A DNA stretch of 64,000 nucleotides from Streptomyces sp. SID12501. GTDB taxonomy: Bacteria > Actinomycetota > Actinomycetes > Streptomycetales > Streptomycetaceae. Location: NCBI RefSeq assembly GCF_010550245.1, contig NZ_JAAGLU010000025.1, positions 62,001 to 126,000 of the forward strand. Direction: 5' to 3'. The translations under genes and the position numbers were made by a program. Shown piece after piece: positions 25,784 through 36,912 of the stretch (positions within the stretch are counted from its first letter, which is position 1; each line of letters opens with the position of its first letter). Under the pieces are notes generated by a model. That model saw only the letters and a program-made list of their open reading frames with translations. It was not told the origin of the DNA and did not search any database.

Positions 25784-27196
25784 TCAGGAGGCCTTGGCCT
25801 CTGTCTTCTCCTCGACCTTCTCCTCGACCTTCTCCTCGGCCTTCTTCGCCGCAGCGACAGGCGCCGGCTTCGCAGCCTCGTAGAACTCCTCACGAGGAGT
25901 CTCCAGCGCCCCCAGCGCCACAACCTCACGCTTCAGGAACATCGCCAGCGTCCAGTCCGCGAACACCCGGATCTTCCGGTTCCACGTCGGCATCGCCAGA
26001 CCGTGGTAGCCGCGGTGCATGTACCACGCCAGCCGGCCCTTGAGCGTGATCTTGAGCTTGCCGATGACGATCATCGCGACGCCCTTGTGCAGGCCGAGAC
26101 CCGCGACGGCGCCCTTGTTGGAGTGCGCGTACTCCTTCTGCGGGAAGCCCCGCATACCGGAGATCACGTTGTCGCCGAGCACCTTCGACTGCCGCAGCGC
26201 GTGCTGCGCGTTCGGCGGGCACCAGGCGTTCTCCACGCCGGCCTTGCGGGCGGCCACGTCCGGCACCTGGGCGTTGTCGCCCGCGGCCCAGATGTAGTCC
26301 GTACCCGTGACCTGGAGCGTCGGCTGCGCGTCCACGTGACCGCGCGGACCCAGCGGAAGGCCGAACCTCGACAGGACCGGGTTGGGCTTGACGCCCGCGG
26401 TCCACACGATGGTGTTGGAGTCGACCTCGAGGCCGTTCTTCAGCACCACGTGACCGTCGACGCAGGAGTCCATCGACGTCGAGAGGTAGATCTCGACCCC
26501 GCGGCTCTCCAGGTGCTCCTTGCCGTACTGGCCCAGCTTCGGGCCCACCTCGGGAAGGATCTTGTCGGCGGCGTCGACGAGAATGAACCGCATGTCCTCG
26601 CGGGACACGCTGGTGTAGTACTTCGCCGCGTCGCGCGCCATGTCCTCGACCTCACCGATGGTCTCCGCACCCGCGAAGCCACCGCCGACGAAGACGAAGG
26701 TGAGCGCCTTGCGGCGGATCTCCTCGTCGGTCGTGGAGTCGGCCTTGTCCAGCTGCTCGAGGACGTGGTTCCGCAGGCCGATGGCCTCCTCGATGCCCTT
26801 CATGCCGATGCCCTGTTCGGCGAGGCCGGGGATCGGGAAGGTGCGGGAGACCGCGCCCATGGCGATGACGAGGTAGTCGAAAGGCAGCTCGTACGCCTCA
26901 CCCACGAGGGGGGCGATCGTGGCGACCTTGCGGTCCTGGTCGATGGTGGTGACCCGACCGGTGAGAACTTCCGCCTTGGGCAGCACACGTCGCAGCGGTA
27001 CGACGACGTGGCGCGGCGAAATGCTGCCGGCGGCGGTTTCGGGGAGGAAGGGCTGGTAGGTCATGTACGACCGGGGGTCGACGACCGTGACGGTCGCCTC
27101 GCCGTAGCGCATCTTCTTGAGGATGCGCCGAGCTGCGTACAGGCCTACGTACCCACCGCCTACTACGAGGATCCTGGGACGCTCCGTGGTGCTCAT
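25784..27196 (-). CDS. ndh: type II NADH dehydrogenase
   Basis: 470-aa FAD-dependent NADH:menaquinone oxidoreductase, non-proton-pumping, membrane-peripheral. First Rossmann motif is ILVVGGGYVGLYAARRIL, second NADH-binding motif FVFVGGGFAGAETIGEVEDMA, and the FAD Asp motif DYIWAAGDNAQVP. A C-terminal amphipathic region (MHRGYHGLAMPTWNRKIRVFADWTLAMFLKRE) for membrane attachment is followed by an Ala/Glu/Lys repeat tail (KAEEKVEEKVEEKTEAKAS). The ATG at 27196 starts MSTTERPRI. A near-perfect Rex operator 309-326 bp upstream suggests repression at low NADH/NAD+. Confidence 0.95.
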   Translation of the reverse strand: MSTTERPRILVVGGGYVGLYAARRILKKMRYGEATVTVVDPRSYMTYQPFLPETAAGSISPRHVVVPLRRVLPKAEVLTGRVTTIDQDRKVATIAPLVGEAYELPFDYLVIAMGAVSRTFPIPGLAEQGIGMKGIEEAIGLRNHVLEQLDKADSTTDEEIRRKALTFVFVGGGFAGAETIGEVEDMARDAAKYYTSVSREDMRFILVDAADKILPEVGPKLGQYGKEHLESRGVEIYLSTSMDSCVDGHVVLKNGLEVDSNTIVWTAGVKPNPVLSRFGLPLGPRGHVDAQPTLQVTGTDYIWAAGDNAQVPDVAARKAGVENAWCPPNAQHALRQSKVLGDNVISGMRGFPQKEYAHSNKGAVAGLGLHKGVAMIVIGKLKITLKGRLAWYMHRGYHGLAMPTWNRKIRVFADWTLAMFLKREVVALGALETPREEFYEAAKPAPVAAAKKAEEKVEEKVEEKTEAKAS

Positions 27197-27637
27197 GCCA
27201 TCGAGTATCCACCCGCTCAGGGGGGGTCGCTCGTGCGCCCCTTCACAAGCTTATGCGGACCCTCTGCTACACTGCGCGCCCCGCTTGACCGAGACCCTGC
27301 CACGCGAGAGGTACCAGCGGGCGGTACGCCCCGATGTCAATGCCGCGTGAACTGCCCTTCCGGGCCGCCGGAGCGACTGGACCAGCCTCCGGCAACACCC
27401 CCTGGAAACACCGCCGAAACGCTCCCCCGAGCACGCTCCCACCCCAGGTGAGCCCCCGATAGGGCCCTCTGGACCATGTTCCTCGCCCAACAGGACCGAA
27501 TTCCTTGTGAAGAACTTCACGAAGTTTCCCGAGGGGGTGTCCCCGGGGGGCCGCAAACAGCCCCCCAGGTGCGCTCATACGTTGTCCGACCTGCTCAGGG
27601 GAGGCTGATCCCGGGGTCCCGGATGGGGTCCCAGGGC
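27197..27637. other. ndh upstream region
   Basis: 441 bp between the ndh start and the stop of the STAND gene. It contains the Rex site at 27505-27522 and otherwise no open frame of Streptomyces type. The distance implies a long ndh leader or a second promoter nearer the gene. Confidence 0.5.
27505..27522. promoter_or_regulatory. Rex operator (ROP)
   Basis: TTGTGAAGAACTTCACGA matches the Rex consensus TTGTGAA-N4-TTCACAA at 13 of 14 defined positions. Rex is the NADH/NAD+-sensing repressor of respiratory genes in Streptomyces; ndh lies directly downstream on the minus strand. Confidence 0.8.
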
Positions 27638-30600
27638 TCAGCACACGTCGCGGTAGGGCACGTCGGGGAGATAGCTCTTCCAGTCGGCACGCGACAGTCC
27701 GCCGCCCGCCCGTTCGCACACCGTGGCGGCGACGTGCTCGGGGTCGAGGTCGTAGGAACGTGAGCGGCGGTGCGTGCTCGCGGCGTACAGGGTTCCCCCG
27801 TCGGGGCTGAAGGCCACGGACTGCACGCGCCCGCCCAGGGAGGGGAACACCGCGGCCTGGAGGTGGGGCGCCTCTGTCTGCCAGATCTGCAGCGTTCCGC
27901 CTGCGGTGCCCACGGCGAGATACCGGGCGTCCGGCGAGAAGGCCAACGTCGTGACGAACTGGTTGTCGAGCTGCTTGTCGTCGAGCGTGACACCGTTGCC
28001 GCCGGCCGGCGGTGCCGAACCGTCGGGAGTCGCGGGCAGGTTCGCCAGGCGTCGTCGGGCACTGCCGTCCCAGATCGTGACCCCGCCCCTGCCGCCCACC
28101 GCGAGATAGCGGCCGTCGGGGCTGAAGACCACGGACGACTGCGGGTCCGAGGTGTTGCGGTGGGTCATGCGGTAGGCCCTGCTGTCGGCGAGCAGTTCGA
28201 CGTAGTCGCCGCCCGAGGTGGCCAGCAGGCGTCCGTCGGGCCTGACGACCGGGTTGTTCCGCACGCCGTGGAGCACCCTGGTCCTGGTCCGGCTGTGGAC
28301 GTCCCAGAGTTCGATCGCTCCGCTTCCCTTGATCCTGGAAACCAGCAAGGTCTTCCCGTCCGGGCTGAGCCCGATGCCCTCGACGTCCGCCGGAAAGGAC
28401 AGCGAGGTGATCTGGCGGCGGGTGCGGGTGTCCCAGACGTAGAGGGTGATCCTGGGATAGCGGCCGGCCGGCGGCTCGGCGCCGTAGGCGAAAGTCCCTC
28501 CGTCGGCGCTGAACGCGGTGTGGTTCTCGCAGCCGGGATCCGGCAGGCAGAACATCTGCGGGTTGGGCAGATCGGCCAGGACCTCGGCGGTGGCCGCGTC
28601 CAGGAGCTGGAAGCGGGTCGCGCCGTCGAGACGCCGTACGGCGGCGAGGGTCCGGCCGTCCGGACTGTAGGTGGCCGCCCGGACCGGGCCGACCGGGTAG
28701 GCGGAGTCCAGTGCCTCGTCGAGGGCCAGCGACGCCACCGAGGTACTGCTCTCCCAGCCGCGCACCTCCAGGTACCGGATCCTGCGCTGGGCCAGGTCCA
28801 GCCTGAGTGCCGAGGTCTCGTCCAGATCGTAGGAGCCCGTGGAGCTCAGCGGATGCCGGAACACGGCCACGTCCGGGTCGGCGGTGCGCCACAGCAGGAT
28901 CTCGTCATCGCTTTCCACCGCGACGAAACCGCCGTCCGCGCTGAACGTCATGCGGGTACCGGCGCCTTCCGGCAAGGAGTACTCGATCTTCATCCGCCGC
29001 TTTCCCGACGCCAGGTCCCAGGCGCGCACCCCGGAGCCGTCCGGGAAGTCACCCACGACGGCGAGGGCGCGGCTGTCCGGGGTGAACAGCAGCCGGCCCT
29101 CATACGGACCGCCTACCGCCGAACCGAACCGGGACTGATGGGTCGGGCAGAGATCCCGGTTCGCGGTCGCCCACGGAGTCGGCAGTTTCCGCCGTTCCGC
29201 TGTGTCCCACACCTGCACCGGTCCGCCGCGCGGGCAGATCGCCAGCAGTCGTCCGTCCGGGCTGGCGACGCTGTCGGCGGTCGGCTCCTCCCTGAGGTCC
29301 TGTTCGAAGACCGAGCGGCCGAGCACGGTGTCCCATATAAGGAAGCGGACGCCGGACCCTCCGGGGTAGCGGCTGGAGAGGAGTATCCGCGTATCGGTGA
29401 CGAACGAACCGGTCGTACCGGCGGAGGAGTCGTCGGCCGATCCGATGCGCGCGCCGACCTGCCGGCCGGCCTCGATGTCCCACAGCCTCAGCCCGCCCTC
29501 CGTCCAGTTCATGAGCGTGTTTCCGTCGGGACTGATGCCCTCGACGCCGGGGAACTCCAGGCCTCCCGGGCCGGGGAACGAGCCGATGCGCCACTCTGTG
29601 GAGGTGTTCCAGCGCTCCACACGGCCCTCCGTGACCTTGGTCAGGAGGCGACCGTCGCGGCTCAGGAACCGGCGCTCCGCGCTGTCGCTGTCGCTGTCGC
29701 CGGTCGAAGCCGGACCCTGCCCGGGATCGAACCGGTCCTGCCCGGGATCGAACCGGTCCTGCTCGGTCTGGGCGAGCGAGTCGAGGAGGGCCGAGCGACT
29801 GTCGGGCAGGTCGGCGAGCCCGTAGGCCGCCGCGCTGAGCCGCATGGCCGTCCTCGGGTCGGAGGAGCGGATGCTGTCGGCCATCGCGGCGATACGGCGG
29901 GCCTCGGCCTGCAGATGCTGCCGGGTACCGGTCGTGTTCTGGTTCCAGGCGGTCAGGCCCACCACGGTCGCGAGGGCGACGAGGATCGTCAGCGCCGTGG
30001 TCAGGACGCGCAGCCGACGGCTGTTACGCGTGGCCTGGCGCTGTTCGTGGTGGCGGGCGTCGAGGCTCGCGGTGAGGAAGGACCGCTCCAACGGCGTCAG
30101 CGGGTCGGGACCGGCGAGCGGGAGGAAGGCCTCGGTGGCCGCGGTCAACCGGGCTCCCCGGTACAGAACGCCGGCGTCGCGGTCGAACTGGTTCCAGGCG
30201 GTGGCGGCCTCGGTGAGGAGCCGGTGCCTGCGCAGCAGGTCGCGGTCACGTTCGATCCAGTCACGCAGCCGGGGCCAGGCGGTTATCAGTGCCTCGTGAG
30301 CGAGGTCGACGGTGTCGTCGTCGAGGGTGATCAGACGGGCGCCGGCCAGCAGGTCGAGCACGGCGTCGGTGTCGGTGTCGGCCGAGCCGGCGGCGAGTTC
30401 GGCGCGGCGGGCGGGACGGCTGGTGTCGTCCGTCCCCTCCCCCGGGGCGATCAGCCGCAGCATCACCTGGCGGGCCAACGTCGACTCGTGCGCGGACAGT
30501 TGGTTGTAGCACTCCTCCGCGGTGCGGGCGATCGCGCCGTGTACACCGCCGACGGCCTGATAGCCCTTGACGGTCAGCGCCCCGCCTCGGCGCCGCCGCC

Positions 30601-31552
30601 AGGTCTCCATCAACGCGTGGGACATCAGCGGCAGCCCGCCGGGCTGGTCGGCGACGTCCGCGATGATCCGCGCGGTCAGGGCCCGCTCGACGACCAGCCC
30701 CTCGGCCGCGGCGGGCTTGACGATGGCCTCGCGCAGTTCGTCCGCGCTCATCGGGCCGACGAGCAGACCGGCGCCGCGCAGGGCGGCGGCGAGGTCACGG
30801 TGTTCGCCGCAGCGGCCGTAGAAGTCCGCACGTACGGCGATCACCACACGCAGCCGGCTGTCCGGCCGTACGGCGGCGAGCAGCAGCTCGATGAAGCGGC
30901 CACGCTCGGCGGGGTCCCGGCAGAGGGTGAAGACCTCCTCGAACTGGTCCACCACGACCCAGGTGTCCCCGGCGCCGTCCACGGGGGCCAGCGCGCGGGC
31001 GTGCGTGTGGGCCGGCCGCACGCCCGGGGTGAGGATCCGGATGGCCGCCGGACGCTCGCCCGGCCGGTCCTCGCCACGCAGCAGTGGGATCAGACCGGCC
31101 CGCAGCAGCGACGACTTCCCGCTGCCGGACGTGCCCACAACGGCCACGAACCGGCTGTCCAGCACCAGCTCCGCCAGGTCGGCCACCAACTGTTCCCGGC
31201 CGAAGAAGAAGCCGCTGTCCCCCGGCTCGAACCGCGCGAGCCCCCGGTACGGCGACGCGCTCCCGTCGGCCTCGGGCGGCTGTCCGGCCTCGTCCTCGGC
31301 GGCCTGCTGCCAGCGCCGCTCCCAGTCGTCGGCATCCCCGCCGCAGGCCCGCACATACGCCAGAGCCACCGGCAGGGACGGAAGCCGCTCCCCGGCCGCC
31401 GCCTCCGACAGCGTCGCCGCCGTATAGCCGGCACTCTCCGCCATGGCCCGGTAGGTCACCCCACCGGACTGGCGCCGCAACTCACGCAACTCGAAGGCAA
31501 ACCGTTCGACCGGCCCGGCCTCCGGATCCAACGGACTTTCAGGGCGCCCCAT
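27638..31552 (-). CDS. XRE-nSTAND NTPase-WD40 propeller protein
   Basis: 1304 aa. An N-terminal XRE-like helix-turn-helix (residues 16-75; RAMAESAGYTAATLSEAAAGERLPSL) precedes a STAND NTPase: FFFGREQL, Walker A GTSGSGKSS (140-148), Walker B WVVVDQFEEVF, and VVIAVRADFYGRC. A winged helix/superhelix follows (LLDDDTVDLAHEALITAWPRL region), then one membrane-like helix (VLTTALTILVALATVVGLTAW, about 515-537). The rest is a WD40 beta-propeller with repeated FSPDGRYLAVG-type blades. STAND-WD40 proteins are signal-activated switches, some in defence or cell death. The ATG at 31552 follows GGGGAGGGG and overlaps the end of a 92-aa frame upstream. A 21-bp tandem duplication lies in the linker. Confidence 0.88.
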   Translation of the reverse strand: MGRPESPLDPEAGPVERFAFELRELRRQSGGVTYRAMAESAGYTAATLSEAAAGERLPSLPVALAYVRACGGDADDWERRWQQAAEDEAGQPPEADGSASPYRGLARFEPGDSGFFFGREQLVADLAELVLDSRFVAVVGTSGSGKSSLLRAGLIPLLRGEDRPGERPAAIRILTPGVRPAHTHARALAPVDGAGDTWVVVDQFEEVFTLCRDPAERGRFIELLLAAVRPDSRLRVVIAVRADFYGRCGEHRDLAAALRGAGLLVGPMSADELREAIVKPAAAEGLVVERALTARIIADVADQPGGLPLMSHALMETWRRRRGGALTVKGYQAVGGVHGAIARTAEECYNQLSAHESTLARQVMLRLIAPGEGTDDTSRPARRAELAAGSADTDTDAVLDLLAGARLITLDDDTVDLAHEALITAWPRLRDWIERDRDLLRRHRLLTEAATAWNQFDRDAGVLYRGARLTAATEAFLPLAGPDPLTPLERSFLTASLDARHHEQRQATRNSRRLRVLTTALTILVALATVVGLTAWNQNTTGTRQHLQAEARRIAAMADSIRSSDPRTAMRLSAAAYGLADLPDSRSALLDSLAQTEQDRFDPGQDRFDPGQGPASTGDSDSDSAERRFLSRDGRLLTKVTEGRVERWNTSTEWRIGSFPGPGGLEFPGVEGISPDGNTLMNWTEGGLRLWDIEAGRQVGARIGSADDSSAGTTGSFVTDTRILLSSRYPGGSGVRFLIWDTVLGRSVFEQDLREEPTADSVASPDGRLLAICPRGGPVQVWDTAERRKLPTPWATANRDLCPTHQSRFGSAVGGPYEGRLLFTPDSRALAVVGDFPDGSGVRAWDLASGKRRMKIEYSLPEGAGTRMTFSADGGFVAVESDDEILLWRTADPDVAVFRHPLSSTGSYDLDETSALRLDLAQRRIRYLEVRGWESSTSVASLALDEALDSAYPVGPVRAATYSPDGRTLAAVRRLDGATRFQLLDAATAEVLADLPNPQMFCLPDPGCENHTAFSADGGTFAYGAEPPAGRYPRITLYVWDTRTRRQITSLSFPADVEGIGLSPDGKTLLVSRIKGSGAIELWDVHSRTRTRVLHGVRNNPVVRPDGRLLATSGGDYVELLADSRAYRMTHRNTSDPQSSVVFSPDGRYLAVGGRGGVTIWDGSARRRLANLPATPDGSAPPAGGNGVTLDDKQLDNQFVTTLAFSPDARYLAVGTAGGTLQIWQTEAPHLQAAVFPSLGGRVQSVAFSPDGGTLYAASTHRRSRSYDLDPEHVAATVCERAGGGLSRADWKSYLPDVPYRDVC
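29717..29758 (-). repeat. 21-bp perfect tandem duplication in the STAND gene
   Basis: Two adjacent identical 21-bp units, starting CTGCCCGGGATCGAACC on the plus strand, encode DRFDPGQ twice in the linker between the membrane helix and the propeller. The frame is kept. Confidence 0.9.
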
Positions 31553-31817
31553 TCGGCTTCCCCTCCCCTACCAACCCTACGAAGACGACGCCGCCGAACT
31601 CGTCGAGCGGCCCGATCCACTGGAGGCATCCCGCCCGGGTGTCCCACGTTCCCTCCCCTGTGCGGAACGTGGGACACCGCCCCCGGTGCTCCTCAAGTCC
31701 ACTGGTCAGGATGTTGATTGGCAGCCCGTTCCCGGCCCACCAATCAATCGCGGACTTCACGAACGACGGCTCCGCGTCCCACCCGGTCGCGCCGGCATCA
31801 GTCGCCGCGGTGTGCAC
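31539..31817 (-). CDS. small protein overlapping the STAND gene start
   Basis: 92 aa from the GTG at 31817; Streptomyces-like third-position GC supports coding. Visible are SFVKSAIDWWAGNGLPINIL, RCPTFRTGEGTWDTRAGCLQ (two Cys), and FGGVVFVGLVGEG. There is no signal peptide. The last 14 bp overlap the STAND gene start, and the STAND ribosome site GGGGAGGGG lies inside this frame, so the two are probably co-translated. The family is not recognised. A perfect 14-bp inverted repeat sits inside the gene (31639-31677), which is unusual for coding DNA. Confidence 0.5.
   Translation of the reverse strand: MHTAATDAGATGWDAEPSFVKSAIDWWAGNGLPINILTSGLEEHRGRCPTFRTGEGTWDTRAGCLQWIGPLDEFGGVVFVGLVGEGKPNGAP
31639..31677. 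promoter_or_regulatory. perfect 14-bp inverted repeat upstream of the STAND gene
   Basis: gtgtcccacgttcc and its exact complement are separated by 11 nt, 87-125 bp before the STAND start codon. It could be an operator for the XRE domain of the STAND protein or an RNA hairpin attenuating the pair. Confidence 0.45.
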
Positions 31818-31932
31818 GGACGCCTACCAGACCGGCTCCACCGGATACATCAAGAACTACGGCTACGGCTGGATCTGGATCTGGATCTGGCAGAGCTTCC
31901 GCGACTTTGAAGGCGATCCCGTCGAGGAACGC

Positions 31933-32889
31933 CTACGAACGCGACTCGGCCGCGCAACTGTGCGCGATCCCGTCGAGGATGTCGTGCTCGCTCACCACGA
32001 CCTCCGACGCCCCGATCCGCTCCATGATCGAGAGCAGTACGAGCGCCCCCGCTCCGATCACGTCGACGCGCCCCTGATGCATGGAGGGGATCGCCGCACG
32101 CTCGGCATGGGTGGACCGGAGAAGGGTCTCGGTGATCTCGCGGACGCGGTCGTAGGAGACCCGGGAGTGGTGGATGGCCTCGGGGTCGTACGCGGACAGG
32201 TTCTGCGCGATCGCCGACACCGTGGTGACCGACCCCGCGAGCCCGACCAGCGTGCGCGCCTCGCCCAGCGGGACCGTCTCCGCCGCCAGGTCCAGGGCCG
32301 CCTCGATGTCCGAGCGGATCGCCGCGATCTGCTCCTCGGCGGGCGGATCGGTGACGGCGCCGTCCCGCACCAGGTGCCGCTCCGTCATCCGTACGCACCC
32401 GATGTCCACGGACCGTGCCCCGCGCACCTGGTCGTCCCCGACCACGAACTCGGTCGAGCCGCCGCCGATGTCCACGACCAGGTAGGGCTTGGCGAGGTCG
32501 TCGCGCCCCGTCAGTTCCCTGGTGGCGCCGGTGAAGGAGAACTCGGCCTCCTGCTCACCCGAGATGACCTCGGGCTCGACACCCAGGATGTCCAGCACAC
32601 CCCGTACGAACTCGTCCCGGTTCTCCGCGTCCCGGGAGGCGGACGTCGCGACGAAGCGGAGCCGTTCGGCGCCGTGCTCCTTGATGACCGCGGCGTACTC
32701 CCGGCAGGCCGCGAAGGTCCGCTCCAGCGCCTCGGGGGCCAGCCGTCCCGTACGGTCGACGCCCTGACCGAGGCGCACGATGGTCATCCGCCGGTCCAGG
32801 TCGACGAGTTGACCGGTCTCCGGGTCCGCGTCGGCGACCAGGAGGCGGATCGAGTTCGTACCGCAGTCGATGGCGGCGACACGGGTCAC
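31933..32889 (-). CDS. ppx: Ppx/GppA phosphatase family protein (exopolyphosphatase)
   Basis: 318 aa of the ASKHA fold: AAIDCGTNSIRLLVADAD (phosphate-1), LRFVATSASRDAENRDEFV, EVISGEQEAEFSFTGA, DIGGGSTEFVVGDDQV (phosphate-2) and VGLAGSVTTVSAIA. The family hydrolyses polyphosphate and/or pppGpp. The GTG at 32889 overlaps the upstream DUF501 stop (GTGA), a usual arrangement in actinobacteria. It is last in the eno-divIC-like-DUF501-ppx string. It is shorter than E. coli Ppx, like the short actinobacterial Ppx1/2 type. Confidence 0.92.
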   Translation of the reverse strand: MTRVAAIDCGTNSIRLLVADADPETGQLVDLDRRMTIVRLGQGVDRTGRLAPEALERTFAACREYAAVIKEHGAERLRFVATSASRDAENRDEFVRGVLDILGVEPEVISGEQEAEFSFTGATRELTGRDDLAKPYLVVDIGGGSTEFVVGDDQVRGARSVDIGCVRMTERHLVRDGAVTDPPAEEQIAAIRSDIEAALDLAAETVPLGEARTLVGLAGSVTTVSAIAQNLSAYDPEAIHHSRVSYDRVREITETLLRSTHAERAAIPSMHQGRVDVIGAGALVLLSIMERIGASEVVVSEHDILDGIAHSCAAESRS

Positions 32890-33509
32890 TTGCCGCCCTC
32901 CCCGGACTCCACCGAATCCGCTGCCTCCACCGGCTTGAACGCGAAGTGCCCGGACTCGCTCTCGTGCACCACCCGGCCGTCCCCCTCCGGAGACGTCGAG
33001 CGCGTCACGCACGCCCCCTTCGCCCACCACTCCGGCAGCATCGCGATCGCCTCGTCGCCCAGCGGGTTCACCCCGGGGCCGGCGGCCAGCGAGTGGCCCA
33101 CGAGGACGTGCAGGCACTTCACGCGGTCCGGCATGCCGCCCGCGCTCGGGAAACCCTCCAGGACCTCGATGGCGTCACGGCGCGCGATGTAGTCCTCGTG
33201 CGCGGCCCGGTACGCGGCGGCGAGCTCCGGGTCCGTCGACAGACGTTCCGTCATCTCCTTCATCACGCCGTTCGCCTCCAGCGTGCCGATCGCCGAGGCG
33301 GCGCGCGGGCACGTCAGGTAGTACGTCGTGGGGAAGGGCGTGCCGTCCGGCAGCCGCGGAGCGGTCTCCACGACGTCGGGCTGACCGCAGGGGCAGCGGT
33401 GCGCGATGGCGCGCAGCCCGCGCGGCGGGCGGCCAAGCTGCTGCTGGAAGGCCTCGACGTCCGCGTCGGTCGGCTCGGTGCGCGGGGTGGGAGGCGGGGG
33501 CGTGTCCAT
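32886..33509 (-). CDS. DUF501 domain protein
   Basis: 207 aa. Conserved elements are GRPPRGLRAIAHRCPCGQPDVVETAPRLPDGTPFPT, YYLTCPRAASAIGTLEANGVM, and DRVKCLHVLVGHSLAAGPGVNPLGDEA, the DUF501 hallmarks (function unknown; Cys/His pattern may bind metal). The ATG at 33509 (MDTPPPPTPRT) is chosen because ACAGAGAAGACAGG precedes it; an ATG at 33551 is also in frame. It is 38 bp after the divIC-like gene and overlaps ppx by four bases. Confidence 0.88.
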   Translation of the reverse strand: MDTPPPPTPRTEPTDADVEAFQQQLGRPPRGLRAIAHRCPCGQPDVVETAPRLPDGTPFPTTYYLTCPRAASAIGTLEANGVMKEMTERLSTDPELAAAYRAAHEDYIARRDAIEVLEGFPSAGGMPDRVKCLHVLVGHSLAAGPGVNPLGDEAIAMLPEWWAKGACVTRSTSPEGDGRVVHESESGHFAFKPVEAADSVESGEGGK

Positions 33510-33547
33510 ACCTGTCTTCTCTGTTCCGTTCAGTTCACTGCTTGACG

Positions 33548-34024
33548 TCACTGGTTCGCGGCGTCGGCCTTGTCCACGCCGTCCCAGACGTTCGCATACC
33601 AGGGGCGATCGGCCGCGCCGAGGTCGGCGCGCGACTGCTTCGCCGCGTCCGGGTCGATCACGATGAACCCGGTCTCACCCGGCAGCACGAAGTGCAGCCG
33701 CTGCCGGATCTGCTGCTCCGCGTACGCGTCGTCCTGCCAGCGCGCCTTCAGGTCGCGGAGCTGCTCGACCCGCCGGCTGGTCCGGTCGCGTTCGCGTTCC
33801 ATGGCGGCGATGTCGGCGCGCTGGGAGACGTACTGCCTTATCGGGTAGGCGAGGGCCACGATCAGCGTGCAGAGGACCAGGACGAGCAGGGCCGCCCGCC
33901 CGGTCAGGCGGGAGCGGCGGGCCTGGCGCTTGGTCTGGGATCGGTAGACGCGGGCCGCCGTCTGCTCGCCGAGCAGCTTGATCCTGGTCGCGGTGGAGAA
34001 CCGGTCCCGGTCCTTCACGGCCAT
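33548..34024 (-). CDS. septum formation initiator family protein (DivIC/FtsB-like)
   Basis: 158 aa. A basic cytoplasmic N-terminus (RSQTKRQARRSRLTGRAALL) is followed by one membrane helix (AALLVLVLCTLIVALAYPI, about residues 45-63). Then comes a coiled coil (RADIAAMERERDRTSRRVEQLRDLKARWQ) and the short FtsB/DivIC C-terminal motif (EQQIRQRLHFVLPGETGFIVID). It is a bitopic divisome component linking FtsL/FtsQ. Its position just downstream of eno is the standard actinobacterial arrangement. The ATG at 34024 follows GAGGCGGGGAAC. Confidence 0.92.
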   Translation of the reverse strand: MAVKDRDRFSTATRIKLLGEQTAARVYRSQTKRQARRSRLTGRAALLVLVLCTLIVALAYPIRQYVSQRADIAAMERERDRTSRRVEQLRDLKARWQDDAYAEQQIRQRLHFVLPGETGFIVIDPDAAKQSRADLGAADRPWYANVWDGVDKADAANQ

Positions 34025-34049
34025 GTTCCCCGCCTCCCGTTCACACGCG

Positions 34050-34094
34050 CGTACGTCCCCGCACACGGTACGGGACCGAGTACGGGGACGTACG
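34050..34094. terminator. hairpin between eno and the divIC-like gene
   Basis: 12-bp perfect stem (cgtacgtccccg and complement) in the 149-bp gap downstream of eno. No U-run follows in either direction, so partial termination or RNA processing is as likely as full termination. Confidence 0.55.
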
Positions 34095-34173
34095 TACGAC
34101 TGGCTATGCCTTGACTCTGGTTGGCTCAGCCCTTGCTGTGCCCGTGGTCCGCGGGGCGGACGTGCGGGAAGGC

Positions 34174-35721
<1,548 letters not shown>

Positions 35722-35832
35722 TCACTATGGAAGGCACGGCTGTGAGAGCCCTGTGGTTCACCTACGAGCCGGCCAGGATCTGGGGGAAGTTCCGGCCCGC
35801 CGGTGACCGGGGTCGGCCGCGGTACAGCCGCG

Positions 35833-36740
<908 letters not shown>

Positions 36741-36912
36741 GTACGGCCGTTGGCAGGACTCGGCGTTACGACCGGCGGGGCCCACTGTGGCGGGCGATGA
36801 CGACCGTAAACAGCTGATCCTCTGAAATACAAAGACGATCAGGGCTTCTGAGACCTTTGTCTCACCGCATCGATAACGGACATTCAGCTCGAAACCGGGA
36901 CGTGAACTCCGG

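Noticed and set aside
29337-29343. TTA codon in the STAND gene (TATAAGG on the plus strand)
   Set aside because: In frame the codons are CTT ATA, so no TTA codon is read.
31868-31910. Plus-strand stretch reading YGYGWIWIWIWQ with three GGATCT units
   Set aside because: No start, ribosome site or family match; it is a short simple repeat just upstream of the minus-strand 92-aa gene.
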